From Escarpia spicata (lineage: Eukaryota > Annelida > Polychaeta > Sabellida > Siboglinidae), in the NCBI GenBank assembly GCA_963995525.1, contig OZ023206.1, positions 68,930,223-68,994,222 of the forward strand: a stretch of DNA of 64,000 nt, written 5' to 3'. The notes beneath the pieces were generated by a model, which ran no database searches, had not been told where the DNA came from, and saw nothing but the letters and a program-made list of their open reading frames with translations. The position numbers and the translations under genes were made by a program. Shown piece after piece: positions 16,401 to 31,400 of the stretch. Within the stretch, counting starts at the first letter, position 1. Each line of letters opens with the position of its first letter.

Positions 16401-19400
16401 TATTTAACGCTCGTTTTGTTTCATTATATTTTTAGACAAATCTTTTGAAAAATCAAACTTACATAGCATCCACTGTGTTAGGTTAGCTGTCTGAGAAATG
16501 TCATTTATAGCCCTTGGTGATATGGTCCGCCAATTAGATAATTTGGGCAAAAATGCAAAAGTGTGAATAATGTTATGTTATAATGTCACTGTTTGAAACC
16601 GAACTTCTGCCATTTTTATAGAAATTTGACTTCTCGAATCTGATAAAGAAACTCAATTCATTTTGTTGATTTCAAATATAGGCACTTTGTAATTAAACCG
16701 ACTGTATATGAATATGTACATTGCGTCATTTCGGAGCTACTAAGTCTCACGCATTTGGTGTGAGCCTCACGCATGTAGTGCCCATCTCAGCCTCTCATGC
16801 ATTCACCTATAAATCTCACGCATATTTGCCATTTCAAAAATATTAATATAAACAGACTTATTTCCATGCACAGATTTATTCACATTCACGTGCAGATAGC
16901 GTAAGGCTTCCATAGAATCCACCGCAAAGTTATTCTTTTCATTGATAGTGACTTGTATCAAATGTTGTTTTCCATTTAGTTTAACTAGTGCTGCCAGCTA
17001 GTGTTTTGTTGAGAAACACCAGTGCTGCCACCTAGTGTCCATTTGGGGAACTGAACCTCACGCATATTCCCAAACTCAACTTGGCAGCTCTGCCAGTTTC
17101 AGCATATAGTGCTTAAAGGTTCATTAAAACAAGTCATACATACTAAAAATGTAAAAACTAGAGTATATTTAAAATATGCAAAGTTAAAACTAGTTGTCTA
17201 AGATATGCAAATTACAATAATTAAATTATATCTCTAAAATGAACACATGAAACTAACTAAAAATTGGCAACTTAAAAAATCTTTAAAATGTCAAGAATCA
17301 GTAAAAATATATTTTTTAAACGCCTGCCAAAATCAAGTAAGTCTTTAGCAATGTCTTGAAGGCCCCAGTTGAGGCAGCCTGGCTGAGGAGTTATTTTATT
17401 ATTATTATTATTAATACAAAGCGTGATGTTGTTTCACAATATGAGTTCTGCCACAGAGAAGGCTGTGTCCCCAAACTGTGGCCTAGACATGGGCACATCA
17501 AGCAGTAACCTGCTCTCGGACAGATGAACAGAGGAACCCTCAATTAGGTAATTCGAGAAAGGAAAACATAACTGAGACACCCACCTTGGCGGGGGTCGAC
17601 TTGGAGCGGCGGCTGGTGCTTCGTCATCAAACTGAGACGTCGCTCTCTGTTCAAAGGCAGCCTTTGGATCAACCCGCCTCTGAGATATGACAGACTGTGC
17701 ATCCTAAACACCAACAACACCGGTTTACAAGGGACACCTACATGCAAAACTGTTTACGTAAGCAATTTTCATCTTTTTCCGATACCTATCCGATTATCTT
17801 GTATAACACAACTGGACAGGATCAGTCCGATAACAACTTTGTGAAATCAATTAGTGGGGTAAAACTATGGCTATGCATGTGTCATACAACCGGGATCAAT
17901 TCACTAAAAAAATTAAGCAGAAACCGTTGTTAAATTAAAGAAGCCTTTTCAAAATGGAAAAGCTGGCGCTGTATTACTGAGGATACTATTTGCGCGACAC
18001 ATTGACAAACATGTCCCGGTTGTGCTTCCTGGTGATGAAAGGAGAGAAATTGATTCTAAAGAGCAAAATACTCTTACGAGAATATTATAATATTAGTGAA
18101 ATAGTCCCCTGGACCCCCATGAAAGGGTAGTGTCCCCAAGATTTTTGAAGCAGTAATGAAATTAAATTAAATGTGAAATGAAATATATTTCAACAACAAC
18201 ACTTTACATCACTTACACACTGCATTTAATAATACAGAATGTTGATAAAGGGGTAAAAGAAGTGCAGCACTTGTAGTGTTTACCCTTTTAATATTTTAAT
18301 TAACTTCATACTACATCTAGAATGAAAGTGCAAGAACAAAAATTCAAAAGTGCAACAACACCATTTATATGTATAATCATATTAGGTTAGATCAAAATAG
18401 GTTTGGCTCTTCCCCACTTCCCGGCTGATTTGGGAGAACACCGAGAGATCGGGGAGGAGGGAAGACGACACTTACCGCCGTGGCTTGCTTCCTCGCCATC
18501 TCAGCCCTCTTCCTCCTCTCCTCCTCTGAGGCCATTGCCTCTCGCTGGGTTTCCTCCTGAACCCCCCACAGAGGTCAAAAGGTCAGACATGGTCAAAAGG
18601 TCAAGCGGGGGTAATCATCTCTGACTACTATTGGTAGTTACTTTTGCTTTCCACCAATAAGATTTTGTCCACATATAAAAATCCAGGCAGTCGAAATACC
18701 ATGCTAATAATAAACTAAAAATATTTCAAACTTAAGATTAGTATTAAGTTACTAAATACAAGAAAATATTTTCTAAAGTTTAATTACATAAATACAAGGT
18801 ATGTGATACAACATATTATATTGCAACTAAGGTGATACCTACAAAATTAGCGTAATTAATTCTTTTAACAACATTAGAGATAAGGCAATTAAGCAGAGGA
18901 GATAAAAGAAAAGTTTATAAAACACTTAATATCTATGAAAATATTAATAGAAACATTTGTTTACATTTAAGAACTACAGAAGAACTAAAGGACACAAACA
19001 TTAGTGAAGGAACAGTGTACATTAGATACAGGCAATTATTAGTTATTATAGTTTATAACAAAGGACAATAAATGATTGGAACAGATCATCTAAGGATCGT
19101 GTAAATGCCAGCAGTGTGAATTCACGTTTCATTCAATGCTGACATTTAGATCAATTTTTTTTAAATCACAAAGATTTGTGAAATAAATTTTGGGTGTCAT
19201 CCGACTTTTAAGAAAGTTCCCATAATTACCCAGCCTTGTTTCTGAGTTCCACTGCTCCTTGTATTGGCCCGTTCCTCAGCCTCTCTTTGGCTGCGGATCT
19301 TGAGCACACGTTCCGTTTCCAGTTTCTCTCTTTGTTTCGTTTCCATTGCCTACACAAACAACTCTGAAGTGTCAACCCAGTTATACTCATCCGAAATGCA

Positions 19401-22400
19401 AACTTGTGTCATTTGTGTCGTTTTGTCTGTCTGACACGTCTCAGTTGTTCGTTACTACGGAAACCATCATTTTCAAGATTCTATGGAGATTTCCACTGAC
19501 ACACGTAAAATAACAACTAAATACAGAAAATGTTAAACATAACTTTTTAAACCCATCTCAACATGGGTTTCTAAAAGTGAGGTCATGCTTAACAAATATG
19601 TTATGTTTTTTTGAAGATATCACTAAGTAGGTAGACGAGGGATCACCAGTAGATATCATCTACTTAGATTTTCAGAAAGCTTTCGACAAAGTGCCACATC
19701 AAAGATACGTACAGATATTGCTTAAACTAAAGGCCCATGGAATAGGAAATGGTTTAATTAACTGGATAGAAAAATGGCTGATTGACAGAAAACAACGGGT
19801 ACTAGTTGATGGGGAGGCTTCAAACTGGAAATCAGTTTTGGGTGGGGTACCACATGGATCAGTACTGGGACATATAGTATTCTTAATAATAATATATCAA
19901 CGATTTGGATGATGATATAATAAAGTGTTGAAATTTGTGGATGATACAAGTGTTTAGAAGAATTAAACGTGATGGAGATAGACAGCATTTACAAGATGAT
20001 CTTAACAGGTTGATAAATTGGTCTGAAAAGTGGCAAATGTTGTTCAATTTTGGAAAATATAAATATCCCCACACAGGACGTGGGAACGAAAATGTGCAAT
20101 ATACAATGTGGGGTACTGCACTAAGTACTACTATAAAAACAAAGGACTTAGATTTATTAAATTTTTCATGGGACTATCCACAAAACTACCCCCGTCAGAA
20201 TTTCCAAGAATTATCTGGTTACCATGGTTACTGTTATGCGAATTGATTAGTATTTACTATCTGGCATTCTTTTCATATAGGCTTTAGACACTGCAAATTT
20301 TGTCAAGATTGAACAAGTAGTTTTTAAGATGCGACAGTTAATTTAAATATGACATTTCATGCGGAGCCTGTTGCCGTAAAGGATGGCTTTGCAAGTTACG
20401 GTGCTAGTGCCATAGATTGTAATGTAGTTCACATGTCTATACCAAAAGCTACCACTGTTTTATGACGACAAAACCATAGGGTGGGAATGAAATTTCAAAC
20501 AATAACATATCAAGGTTTTATGAAGGATATTCATAGTTTCAGATGATTTCTAAGTAACAGGGAATTCATACCAAATTTTGGGTGTAGCTACAGAGAAGAC
20601 ATGTATATAATCATTCTACACTTCCATTCATCCTCATACACCAGGGGGCGCTGATGATTACATCAGTCTCAATACCCCCGGCAGACTGCCTTGTGAATTG
20701 CTCAAGTTTAGCTCAGCCACTAAAATCGGTGCCAGTCAGATTTGGCTGTTTGAGTTTTGGCTATTACATGCAGACCTAATGTTCGGGAAGTAAAGTAATT
20801 CTTTGAATACACGGTATACAATTCCATTCAGCTGGTCATGGAAATGGTCGAACGGGTAATTATATTGGGATTCACTGGAGTTGCAGGCAATTGAGACTGG
20901 CAGTGTCAATTACTAGGAAAAGGTACAATTGATTCAACAAACTGCCATACATTGTGTGGGATATCTGTGTGGGGTAGTGTAGTCAATACCACCTCTGCCT
21001 TGTGAGACTGAGACAGCAATGAAACGTCGTGGTTCTTACCTCCCTCTCCTTCCTCTCGCGTTCAGAATTCTGCCGCTCCGTCTCCCTGCGTTCCTTCTCA
21101 GCCGCCAGTCTTTGTTTCTCCTCTTCCTGAAAACACACATCTCACATTTACAGAAGTTTTCTTTGTAAGGTGTGAATCTCTCTTTAGCAGGTTATCCAAA
21201 AATCTGTTTAGTTCCAAACAGTTATATACATACATACATACATACATGTATGCATACATGTATGCATATATACATGCATACATGCATGCATGCATACATA
21301 CATACATGTATGCATACATATATACGTAATAAGTAAGAAAACAAACATAGTTACTGATGTGTGATTCTACATCTCACTGTTATGACTTATAACCTCACAG
21401 GTATGACTTATAACCTCACTGGTATGACTTATAACCTCACATGTATGACTTATAACCTTGCTGTTATGACTTATAACCTCACTGTTATGACTTATAACCT
21501 CACTGTTATGACCCAAGCCATCATTGGTATGACCTATGATGTCACTAATATGTGGTAAGAGTTAAGACATCAGTGATATTACTCAAAAAGGCCTCACTGA
21601 TGATTTAAGACCTGACTGATATGAGCCTAAACTTTACTGATATGGGCCCAAAACTCACTGATATGATTCAAGACCTCCACAGTATGACACAAGACCTCCA
21701 TGATATGCCCCAAGCCTCATTAGTATGACTTACAACATCATTTATATAATCACTGATATCACTCATGACCTCACTGATATGACCTACGCGTTAAGACCTT
21801 ACTGGTATGACTTAAGATCTCCTGATATACATAAATACGATTTAAAACCTCATTGGTATGAATTAAGATCTCACTGATTTAGAGGTATGGCATAAGACCC
21901 TACTGGCATGACTTATGACAACTGATATGATCCAAGGCCTTACTAGTGTGACTGAAGAGCGTCTGGAGTGATTACTCACCTTAGTTTTACTCCAGAAATC
22001 ATCTCGTCTCTTGCCGATGTTTTGTACGACGGTTCGCTCATAGACAGAGCCCTGCAGAAACGTGCAGAATACAGCAAAACTTATGTACAAGTAATCTCTG
22101 CATAATATTGTCGTTGGCCTTCTCAAAACACACGCAGCCCACTTTGAGTAACCAAACTAAACATATCAGTTACAATTTGCTTTATCCTGAATTAGTTTGA
22201 GAAGCATTATGATTGCATTCAACAACAGTAGTTTCTTTTATTTAATGAACCTGAATCCATACATATTATGTATATTTATAACAAAACAAATGCATTATTG
22301 ATTGAAATTGCATGGTAGTGTTCAGACTCGGATTCGATTCTGAACTGACTTGGAACAGATCAAAAATAATTGTGAATTTGAATTAAACAAAATTATTTTA

Positions 22401-25400
22401 AAAAAGATAAAAATTTGAATGAATCACACAGTTAAATTAATATAATGTATTGTTCAAAATGGAGAAAATATTTAAGACATGTTTCTATATGAATTTGCCC
22501 GTATATACTACTCAATCCACCATAGCTCCCTGGAAGTTACCGTATTATTATTAATTGTATCATTTTAGTATGTGTCATCCAACAGAAGAACTCCATGAAA
22601 GACACTGTCGCATCTGAACTGAGGGATGTACTAAGTACCTGTAATGCAGATTAGGGTTTTGAAGGAATCATTGTTAATGATCTGATAAAAGTAAGAAATA
22701 TGTTATCAATTTTCAAACTGAATTGGAATTGCATAAAATGCATTAAACTGATCCTTTCTGTCGGTATATTGAAATTAACTGGATTTGATCCTTCGTAAAT
22801 ACAAATGATGAATATGAATTGAACCCAGGGCTGGTTTTGTTACTCGGTAAGTCCCATAAAGTGGATGTTTAACTTAGAGTGCTGCCAGTGTACTACAACA
22901 GGATGATTGGACATTCGCTCACATACTGGGGAGTCAGGAGGAAGAAATTATACATTTAAAGGGAGCAGTCAGTTCCTCTACCCAGAATTAGCAGGCGCAG
23001 TATTTTGTAACAAAAGTCTGCTGTGTTGAACATGGGAAAATGGGACATCATTGAACATCAAAGGGTATTGCAGTTAACTCAGCCCAACTTGGCTGTATTG
23101 ACAATAAAGCTTGTTTTAAAACTGGATGTTTTGTTTACTATTGGAACATGGTCCCGTGGTTGTACCTTCAAATTGCGAATGTTGTTACGTGCATATTAAA
23201 CACAATTAGGCGGGCAGTATACTCTCAATTTAGTTTTTATAGTCTTAGGAACATTATATTAATTAAGAAATGAAAATCTAGGAACAGACTGCCTCCTTCA
23301 CATGACACTACAGCACTACTGCAGTAACTGCACATCACACAACTATCGGCCACAGCTTTATCTAGAGACCGTCAACCTTCTCTTGGACGGGTCAAGTTAA
23401 TTTAGGACGTGTGGAGCTGGGGCTTAGCCAGAGACCCGTCTGTCTGTCTTCAAGACTGGCATATGACTGGCCAAGACAGGTAATTACAACTGATACGACT
23501 GGTGGAATATAGAGGGGGCCAGCTGGCCACTAGACTAACTGATAGTTCCAAGTCTAGGGGGCTACATTAATTACTATCACTGGCATAACTGGTGGTGAAA
23601 CAAATCAAATGGATTATGATCAATTAAATAAATCGCTCAAATGACACAGGTTTTTCATTGAAAAAAACAAAGTGGTTGTGATCAACGTGACTGGCTTCTA
23701 CGCAGGCTGTTCACGTGGTAAAAGGCACACTTTTGATCAATTCAAGACTAGCAAAAACAATTCTGGCTAAGGGACTGGGGATGGCGTACCACAGGTTTAA
23801 TGGGTGGTTGTGGCTTGGGCTTCTCCTTGTGGATGCTGTAGTTCGACCCAGACGCTTTCGACACTTGGTCCTTGATCGTGTCTTCGTCAACATCATCCTC
23901 TGATCTCGCATTGATTGTCACGTGAGCGCCCTGGAGTACGTATGCAGTAGGGTTGTTATGATCAATGACACAATACATATATCACGATACATGAGTTACA
24001 ATATACAACCTGTACCATAATTACAGTATATATTCAGACATAATAATAGTGTTCCCAGGGTAGAATGACGTGACACAGTGGCTAAGACGACTGCTGAAGG
24101 CACGAAGCACATCTAAGGGGAGTTTGTGACATGGACTGCTAGTTTTTTTAAACTACCTTTCAAATGGTGCATTCTATGCTGCCTATAATGCTGGTGCATC
24201 TGAAGAGGGTTCACACACTTTCCTTGAAGTTAGGAGGAGAAAGAAATAAAGCTACACATTACCATGCTACAGTTTTGTTCTTATAACACTGAAAGCTCCA
24301 TCAAGCTTTGCTTCACCAATGATGTTGATAGCGGTTATATATGTGAATTAAATTACTATTACATGACAGCTAATAGATCAAACATAACTGCATATAGTTG
24401 TCATTTCAAAAATTTACCATGTCTTTTTTTATTTTAAAGAAACACTTCTAGGGCCAGAATTTCAACAAAATATATGACGGAAAGCAAAAAAACATACCAC
24501 ATATTCGGCATCCATGTTTTAATAGCTTGATGGATGTTTTGCTAAGCAACATATCACATGATGGATCGGTCAATTAATCCTTTGTTTTGTTTCAACTTCA
24601 TATAAATTGGAATTTCCCTTTGAGAAATACGCTTCCGCTTCGAATTCAAAACACTGATTCCATGGATTCTACCAACTGATTTAAGTGACTTCTAACCATT
24701 TACCATGTTCATAAAAATTCAGTGTCCATATAATGACCATGAGCTGAGTGTGAGACACGATGTGGGCATTCATGAAAACCAGGAAACATCCTGCTGCACA
24801 TACGGTTAGTCCTTCTTTGCTTTTTTTGTTATTTTGATTGCAGGCCAAGAAGGTCATGGAGAGGGTGCTAGAGGTGAGAATGAGAGAGCAGGTGTGGATC
24901 GACGAGATGCAATTTGGCTTTATGCCAGGGAAAGGGACGACAGATGCCATCTTCATTGTGTAACAAATGCAGGAGAAACACCTGGCCAAGACAAAGAAGC
25001 TCTACCTAGCCTTTGTCGACCTGGTCCAGGCATTTGACTGGGTACCAAGGGAGGTGATGAGATGGGCCATGAGAAAATCGGGTGTGGAGGAGTGGCTGGT
25101 GAAGGCAGTGATGATGTTATACAGTGAGGCGAGCACCGTTGTGAGGACAGGGCATGGAGACAGCAGCAGCTTTGAGGTGAAGGTGGGGGTGCACCAGGGC
25201 TCAGTATTGAGCCCACTGCCGTATGCCATTGTGATGGACGTGGTGATGAAGGAGGCCTCGCTTCAGTGTACATCGTGTACGAAGTGGGTCCACAGGAGAT
25301 GCAGTGGTGTGAAGGGCAGCTTGCAGGCAGTGAGCGCAACGTTTGTGTGCAAGAGGCATTGGGGAGAGGTACCATCTGCAGAGGTGAAAGAAGAGGGCTT

Positions 25401-28400
25401 GGAGGTGGATGGAGAGACATAGAACAGAGTAGACAACTTCTGCTACCTGGGTGACTTGCTGAGTGTGAAGGGTGGGGTGGATGCAGCAGTAACAGCGAGA
25501 GCGAGGTGTGCCTGGCAGAAGTTCAGCTAGTTAACACCCTTCCTGACTTCCAAAGCGCTCCGCTGAAGATGAAGGTCAGGTTTACACAGCTTGTGTCAGA
25601 AGTTGCCTGTTGTATGGGTGCGAGACATGGGCCATGAGGATGAGGATGGTGAGATGGATGTGTGGCACATCACTCAGCGACAGACAGCCCAGTGCAGAGC
25701 TTAGAAGAAGAGTAGGAGTGGAGGCGATTGGGGATGTGATCAGAAGAAGCAGGCTGAGGTGGTATGGGCATGTAGAGCGAAAGGACGACGTGGACTAAGT
25801 GAAGGGCTGTACAAAGTTAGTGGTGGAGGGGGCAGCTCCCGTCGGCAGACCAAGGAAGACCTGGCATAACTCCGTGTCTGCAAACCTGAGTCTGATGGGT
25901 ATAGAACCACGGGATGCACGGGACCATGTCAAGTGGAAGAGGGCAATTGGAAGAACGGCGAACCCAGCAGAGCCTGGAAACACTGCCTCTAAACGCCGAT
26001 GATGATGATTGTGCTGTAATTATGGGTTATATGTTTATGTTCCATTTTCAAGAGAGACCAGATACCAAAGAAATATCATATATGCATAGAATGGCCTTGT
26101 GTGTAAGCTGCAATAAATAGATCAATTTAATTTTTTTGAAAAGAAAAAATAGGAATTTTTTTTTTAAACAAAATGGGAAAGCGGTACCATGACTAAAAGA
26201 TGGTATTTCTTGCCCAAAAGTGGTAATATTGACAACTACAGTTGTACTCACTCGGAGGAGAAATGCGACGTCTGAGGCGTGGTGTGCATACTTGCCCTTC
26301 TTCAACTCTGGCACACCCTCACCTTGCTAGAATGTCACACATTAATAAGTCTTTAACACATTCTCTGGCACACCCTCACCTTGCTAGAATGTCACACATT
26401 AATAAGTCTTTAACACATTCTCTGGCACACCCTCAACTTGCTAGAATGTCACACATTAATAAGTCTTTAACACATTCTCTGGCACACCCTCAACTTGCTA
26501 GAATGTCACACATTAATAAGTCTTTAACACATTCTCTGGCACACCCTCACCTTGCTAGAATGTCACACATTAATAAGTCTTTAACACATTCTCTGGCACA
26601 CCTTCACCTTGTTAGAATGTCACACATTAATAAGTCTTTAACACATTCTAGGCACACCCATTTACAACAATAATCACTACCGGTAGTAAACATCCCTGTA
26701 ATATAATAATGCTGTTTCTTAATATAACATGTTTAAGTCACTAATTAGTAATTCTTATTCAAAGCACATCATTTAGGATAACTACCGGCAATACAACTAT
26801 AAATTAACAGTGTTCAATAATCAATAGGTTAATAAATAACATATAATAAAACTAATCTTTTTATTGCAAAATATAAATGATGTGGAAAGAAAGAAGTGTT
26901 TTACATCTCCATTACACGTCCATCTCTCCATCCTCCGGACCCCTATTTTTGCAACTACATACCATCATCACAAGTCTATAACTTTTATTATTTAAAATTA
27001 TAATTTGACATGGATATATTGTACGTACTATGTGAAATGTCTGACAGGTCAAATAAAATAAATTCTTCTTCTTGTAAGGTTTCTACAAAATGAATACATT
27101 TCAGTCACCCCCAACATTCGTAAGTCTGTCACGGCAAAGTTGCTCTATCCAACCGCTCTATTTGGCTGCAACTGACACTGTCCCTTTCTGTAGTAAAACT
27201 ACTAGTACACGTGCACCATTGTGGAGTATTCTTGTTAACATCAGGAACTTACCCAGTTAATGAGGACAAACTTTGGCAGTGATGTGTTCGGGTCAATCAC
27301 GCTGACGTACGCATACATGATCTTACCACTGTTTAGTTCATCTACCAACTCCTCGAGACCCCCATCTAAAACAAGAACAGAAGAAGGCGTTTATTTAGTT
27401 CCAGATCATAGTACACATAATTATATATAATTGTACAAATTAAACTGCAAAATTTGAGTGACACAGGGAGGTTTCTGCTACACCTGGAATAGTCCAGGAA
27501 TACTGCTATCATGCAGACCGCCTAAGCACACAGACAGCATAGCATGTTCATGTTTTTTTAAAGAAAAAAGTCAGAGTTACAATAAAACAAAATCAGTTAG
27601 CTGTCACACAATTTAGCTTAAAAGGTAATCAGAATATCTTGTTAATTTCAACAAGCATCTCTCTTTCCATTTGTCTTTATTTGGATATGATAGATGTTCT
27701 AAGACTATTATCTGACACATCACCATTTTTGATAAGACACCATGTATTGAAAGTGTACATAGTAGATACAAACAACATTGGTGTACATCACATCAGGCTG
27801 GTATATTAAAAATAATATGTCCCCTTGGCCCTTCATGTCACCACTAAATGCCTATTAACCATTGCACATGTATACCATATTAGTGATGTACACAATTATT
27901 AAGACTAACTACTTAAACAAATTATGTAGTATATATATACATGTATATATATATAATATAAATTTTACTTAACCCATGCAGTTTTATATAAAGTGCCCTA
28001 GAGCATTTTATTTTAAGTGGATTTGGGTACTACATAATTTTTATTATTACTAACATAATCATGATACAATTTTTAAAACTTTAAATATAATATTACTAAA
28101 TAAAGTGACACACCTCCCTTCTCCACAACTTTCAGCACATTTGTCTGTCCCTCGTAGCCGAACAGCGCCCTGCAAAGATGAACACATAAGGCCTTATTTA
28201 ACACTCAGTCGATATCTTTATAATGCTTCTATAAATTAGCACAAGTTAAAGGAAAATGAAGGTTGTTTCCCTACTTCGCCAAGACAACTGATGTTAAAAT
28301 GGTGTTTAAAACACATGTGAAAATCTGTGAGCTTTGTTTGCATTACACATTTACACCAATGCAACACACCCTTGATTAGTAAATGTAAACAAATGTTTTT

Positions 28401-31400
28401 ATTTATTGTATTTGACCAAGCGTATGTATTATTGTGTTCATTCATGCCACTGTATGTCCATTTGTGTGTCACCTCCAGACTGCCCTGTCTGGGTTGGTAT
28501 GTCACCTTTGCCTCAGTTCCTGGCATTGTCGCCTGGATGGTCATGTCAGTCACCCATGACAAGGCATTGTAAGCATGATGATTAGATGCTAAATATGTAA
28601 CAAAAATACAATTTAATTTTACTTGCAGTATGCAGATATTGTCCGTCGAGTGTGATGTCACACAGTTATTTTAAGTTCAATCAAAACAGTCCGCACCATC
28701 AGAAATAGACAAGATCGCCAGATTTTCGGAGCTGGTGGTCAGATGGGCCTTTGCCCAAAAAAGAAAAACATCTAATTCTAGCCCATGTGCTTGTCTGAAG
28801 TCTCTGTAAATTGTGAATCAAGTAATTAATAATTTAGGCTGTTTAACTAGTAAAAGACGGCAGAAACATCCAACTATCCGTGCCTGGCTTGAAAACATGT
28901 AATGTGTAATGACTCGGTCTCACAGTTAGTCTCGCTCATGTCATGTCACAGAGTAGTCGGACCAATTGTTTCTAATTTTTCCCTGATAGTAGTCACTATA
29001 AGAAGTACAATGGTAGGTGTTTCATGTATCTAAGTGAAAAAAGAAAGAAAAAAAACAGCTTGGTAAAGTTTTGAATTTCATGACATTTTCTTACGGTTTT
29101 CTGACAGATCTAATTTTGCATATAAATCACAAGAACTTTTTTATTTTTATTTTACCCTGATGGTAGTCACTAACAGAAGTGCAATGGTGCTTGTTTCATG
29201 TGCATAAATTAAATATTAAGGAAACTGCAGTTTTGTAAAGTTTCAAATTCCTGATGTTTTCCAACAATTTTCCGGCGGATCTGATTTTGCATATAAATCA
29301 CAAGGACAATTTTTCTAAAATATTTTCCCACATAGTGGTCACTATAAGAAGTACAAAGCTATTCATTTTATGTAGCTAAGTGCAAAATTAAGGAAACTAC
29401 AATTTTACAAAGTTCAAAATTTTATGAATTTTTCCAAATGTTTTCTGACGGATCTGATTTTGTACATAAATTACAAGAAAATTACTTTTTATCATCTTGA
29501 GTCTTTTGCCATCTATAAAGAAGGTCAATAGAAAAGTACATGCAACATTAAATACACACACACAAAAGTAAATATACACACACACCATGCATTACAATAC
29601 CATTAAATCATGAACACAACACAGCAACTGAGCACAGATGATCAGTGTGGTTCTATCTTCATAACATTAAAACAACTGTATGAACTTGTAATGACATGAA
29701 AGGCTTTGTTGATTGGCTGTGGATTAGAACCACAAAATGACAATACCATTACACAACACTTGTTATATTGGGCAAAGCCAATAACTGCTATGGTTGACAA
29801 GCATGCAATTAACTCGTAATACACTGTGACATAAAATGCCAATAATACTCTCCCATTACACAACACTTGTTATATTGGGCAAAGCCAATAACTGCTATGA
29901 TTGACAAACCAATTAACTTGTAATATACTGTGGTTAAACCCATTGTTATCATCAACAATAGGGCCTACTATTATATTTATTTGTCTATGATTATATTCAA
30001 TTAATATATACAATAAGTTTATTTAATGCATATTATTTTATGTATACTCTATAGTGACAAATAAAAAGATATAATTTTATTCTGTAATTTTAAATATAAA
30101 AAAGAAAATTGGTATATACATATTAAATTGCTTGACATTATTTTGTTTGCTGATGATACAAAAATTTTTTATTCCGCTAGTAACACAGATGAAATAAGCA
30201 GTTATTAACAACGAACTAAAAAAACTAGACCTGTGGTTTCGAGCGAACAAATTATCATTTAATGTGAACAAAACACATTTTATAATGTTCAACAATAAAA
30301 AGCAACCTAGAACAGGTGTGAATATAGTTTTGAATGGGAAAAACATTGAGCAGGTATCATATACTAAATTCCTTGGAGTAACCATTGACGAAAACGTAAC
30401 ATGGAGAGAACACATAAAAATGGTTGAATCAAAAGTATCAAAAAACATAGCAGTTTTGTATAAAACTAGGCATGTTCTTGATTGTCAAGCGTTACACACA
30501 TTATATAATTCACTTGTTGAACCACATATGTCATATTGCTGTGAGATCTGGGGAAATACTTAGAAAACTATTTATGTTACAGAAAAAAGCTATACGGATT
30601 ATTTATAATCTTAATTATCATGATCATACATCTGTATTTTTCCATCTCTCAAACATGCTTAAATTTAATGATTGAGTTAAATACAAGACTATGATCATAC
30701 TTTATAAAGCAAACAACCATTCTTTAAATGGTCGTGTTCAAGCATTATTTGAACCAACCGCAGCTATCCACATACATGATACAAGACAAAGCAAACTGTT
30801 CTATGTTAAAAAGACAAACACCACCCTCCGACTGCTGTCAATCACCGTCAAGGGTATAAAAACGTGGAACAATTTACCAAATAAATTGACTCAGCTTCCA
30901 AGTTTAACACAATTTAAAAAAGCAATCAAGTTGTCATTACTTTCTACATATTTGTGAATTGTTAATTGAAGGTGACGTTTTGTTAAACCCATGAAATAGT
31001 AACACAAGCACTATAGTAAACAGTCTATAAAATTATATGAGTTGTGAATATTATTTTGTGATTTATTTATAATTCCTGTTGTATTTATTCAGTTTTCATA
31101 GTTCGAGTAGGGCATAGCAACACATAAGTCTATGACTTCAGCTATGTCCTTTCAGCAGCAGCAGCAGCAGCAAACCATACTGTGCATGTATTATGTTGTT
31201 GTTGTTGTTGAATAAACGTTCATTCAAATACATAAATACTAGGCCCTATATTAAAATAATTTGTAACGATACACAATTGTTTAAACAAATAATAATGATA
31301 CAATAAATGAATTCAAACATAAATCATTATAAATTGTAATCATGTAACCAACACACAATATTATGTACATGCTAAATAGCTCAACAGTTTTATAATTAAT

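Noticed and set aside
19201..19240. Alternative donor for DBNL exon 8 within GCCAATACAAGGAGC
   Set aside because: It would need a non-GT donor; the GTAATT donor at 19229 keeps phase with exon 9.
24060..24110. Another tRNA-like SINE head
   Set aside because: An A-box-like word is present but there is no B box and no shared SINE body.
26242..26673. A 143-residue + strand protein with 19-residue repeats
   Set aside because: It is the antisense of the 57-bp array copied from DBNL exon 4.
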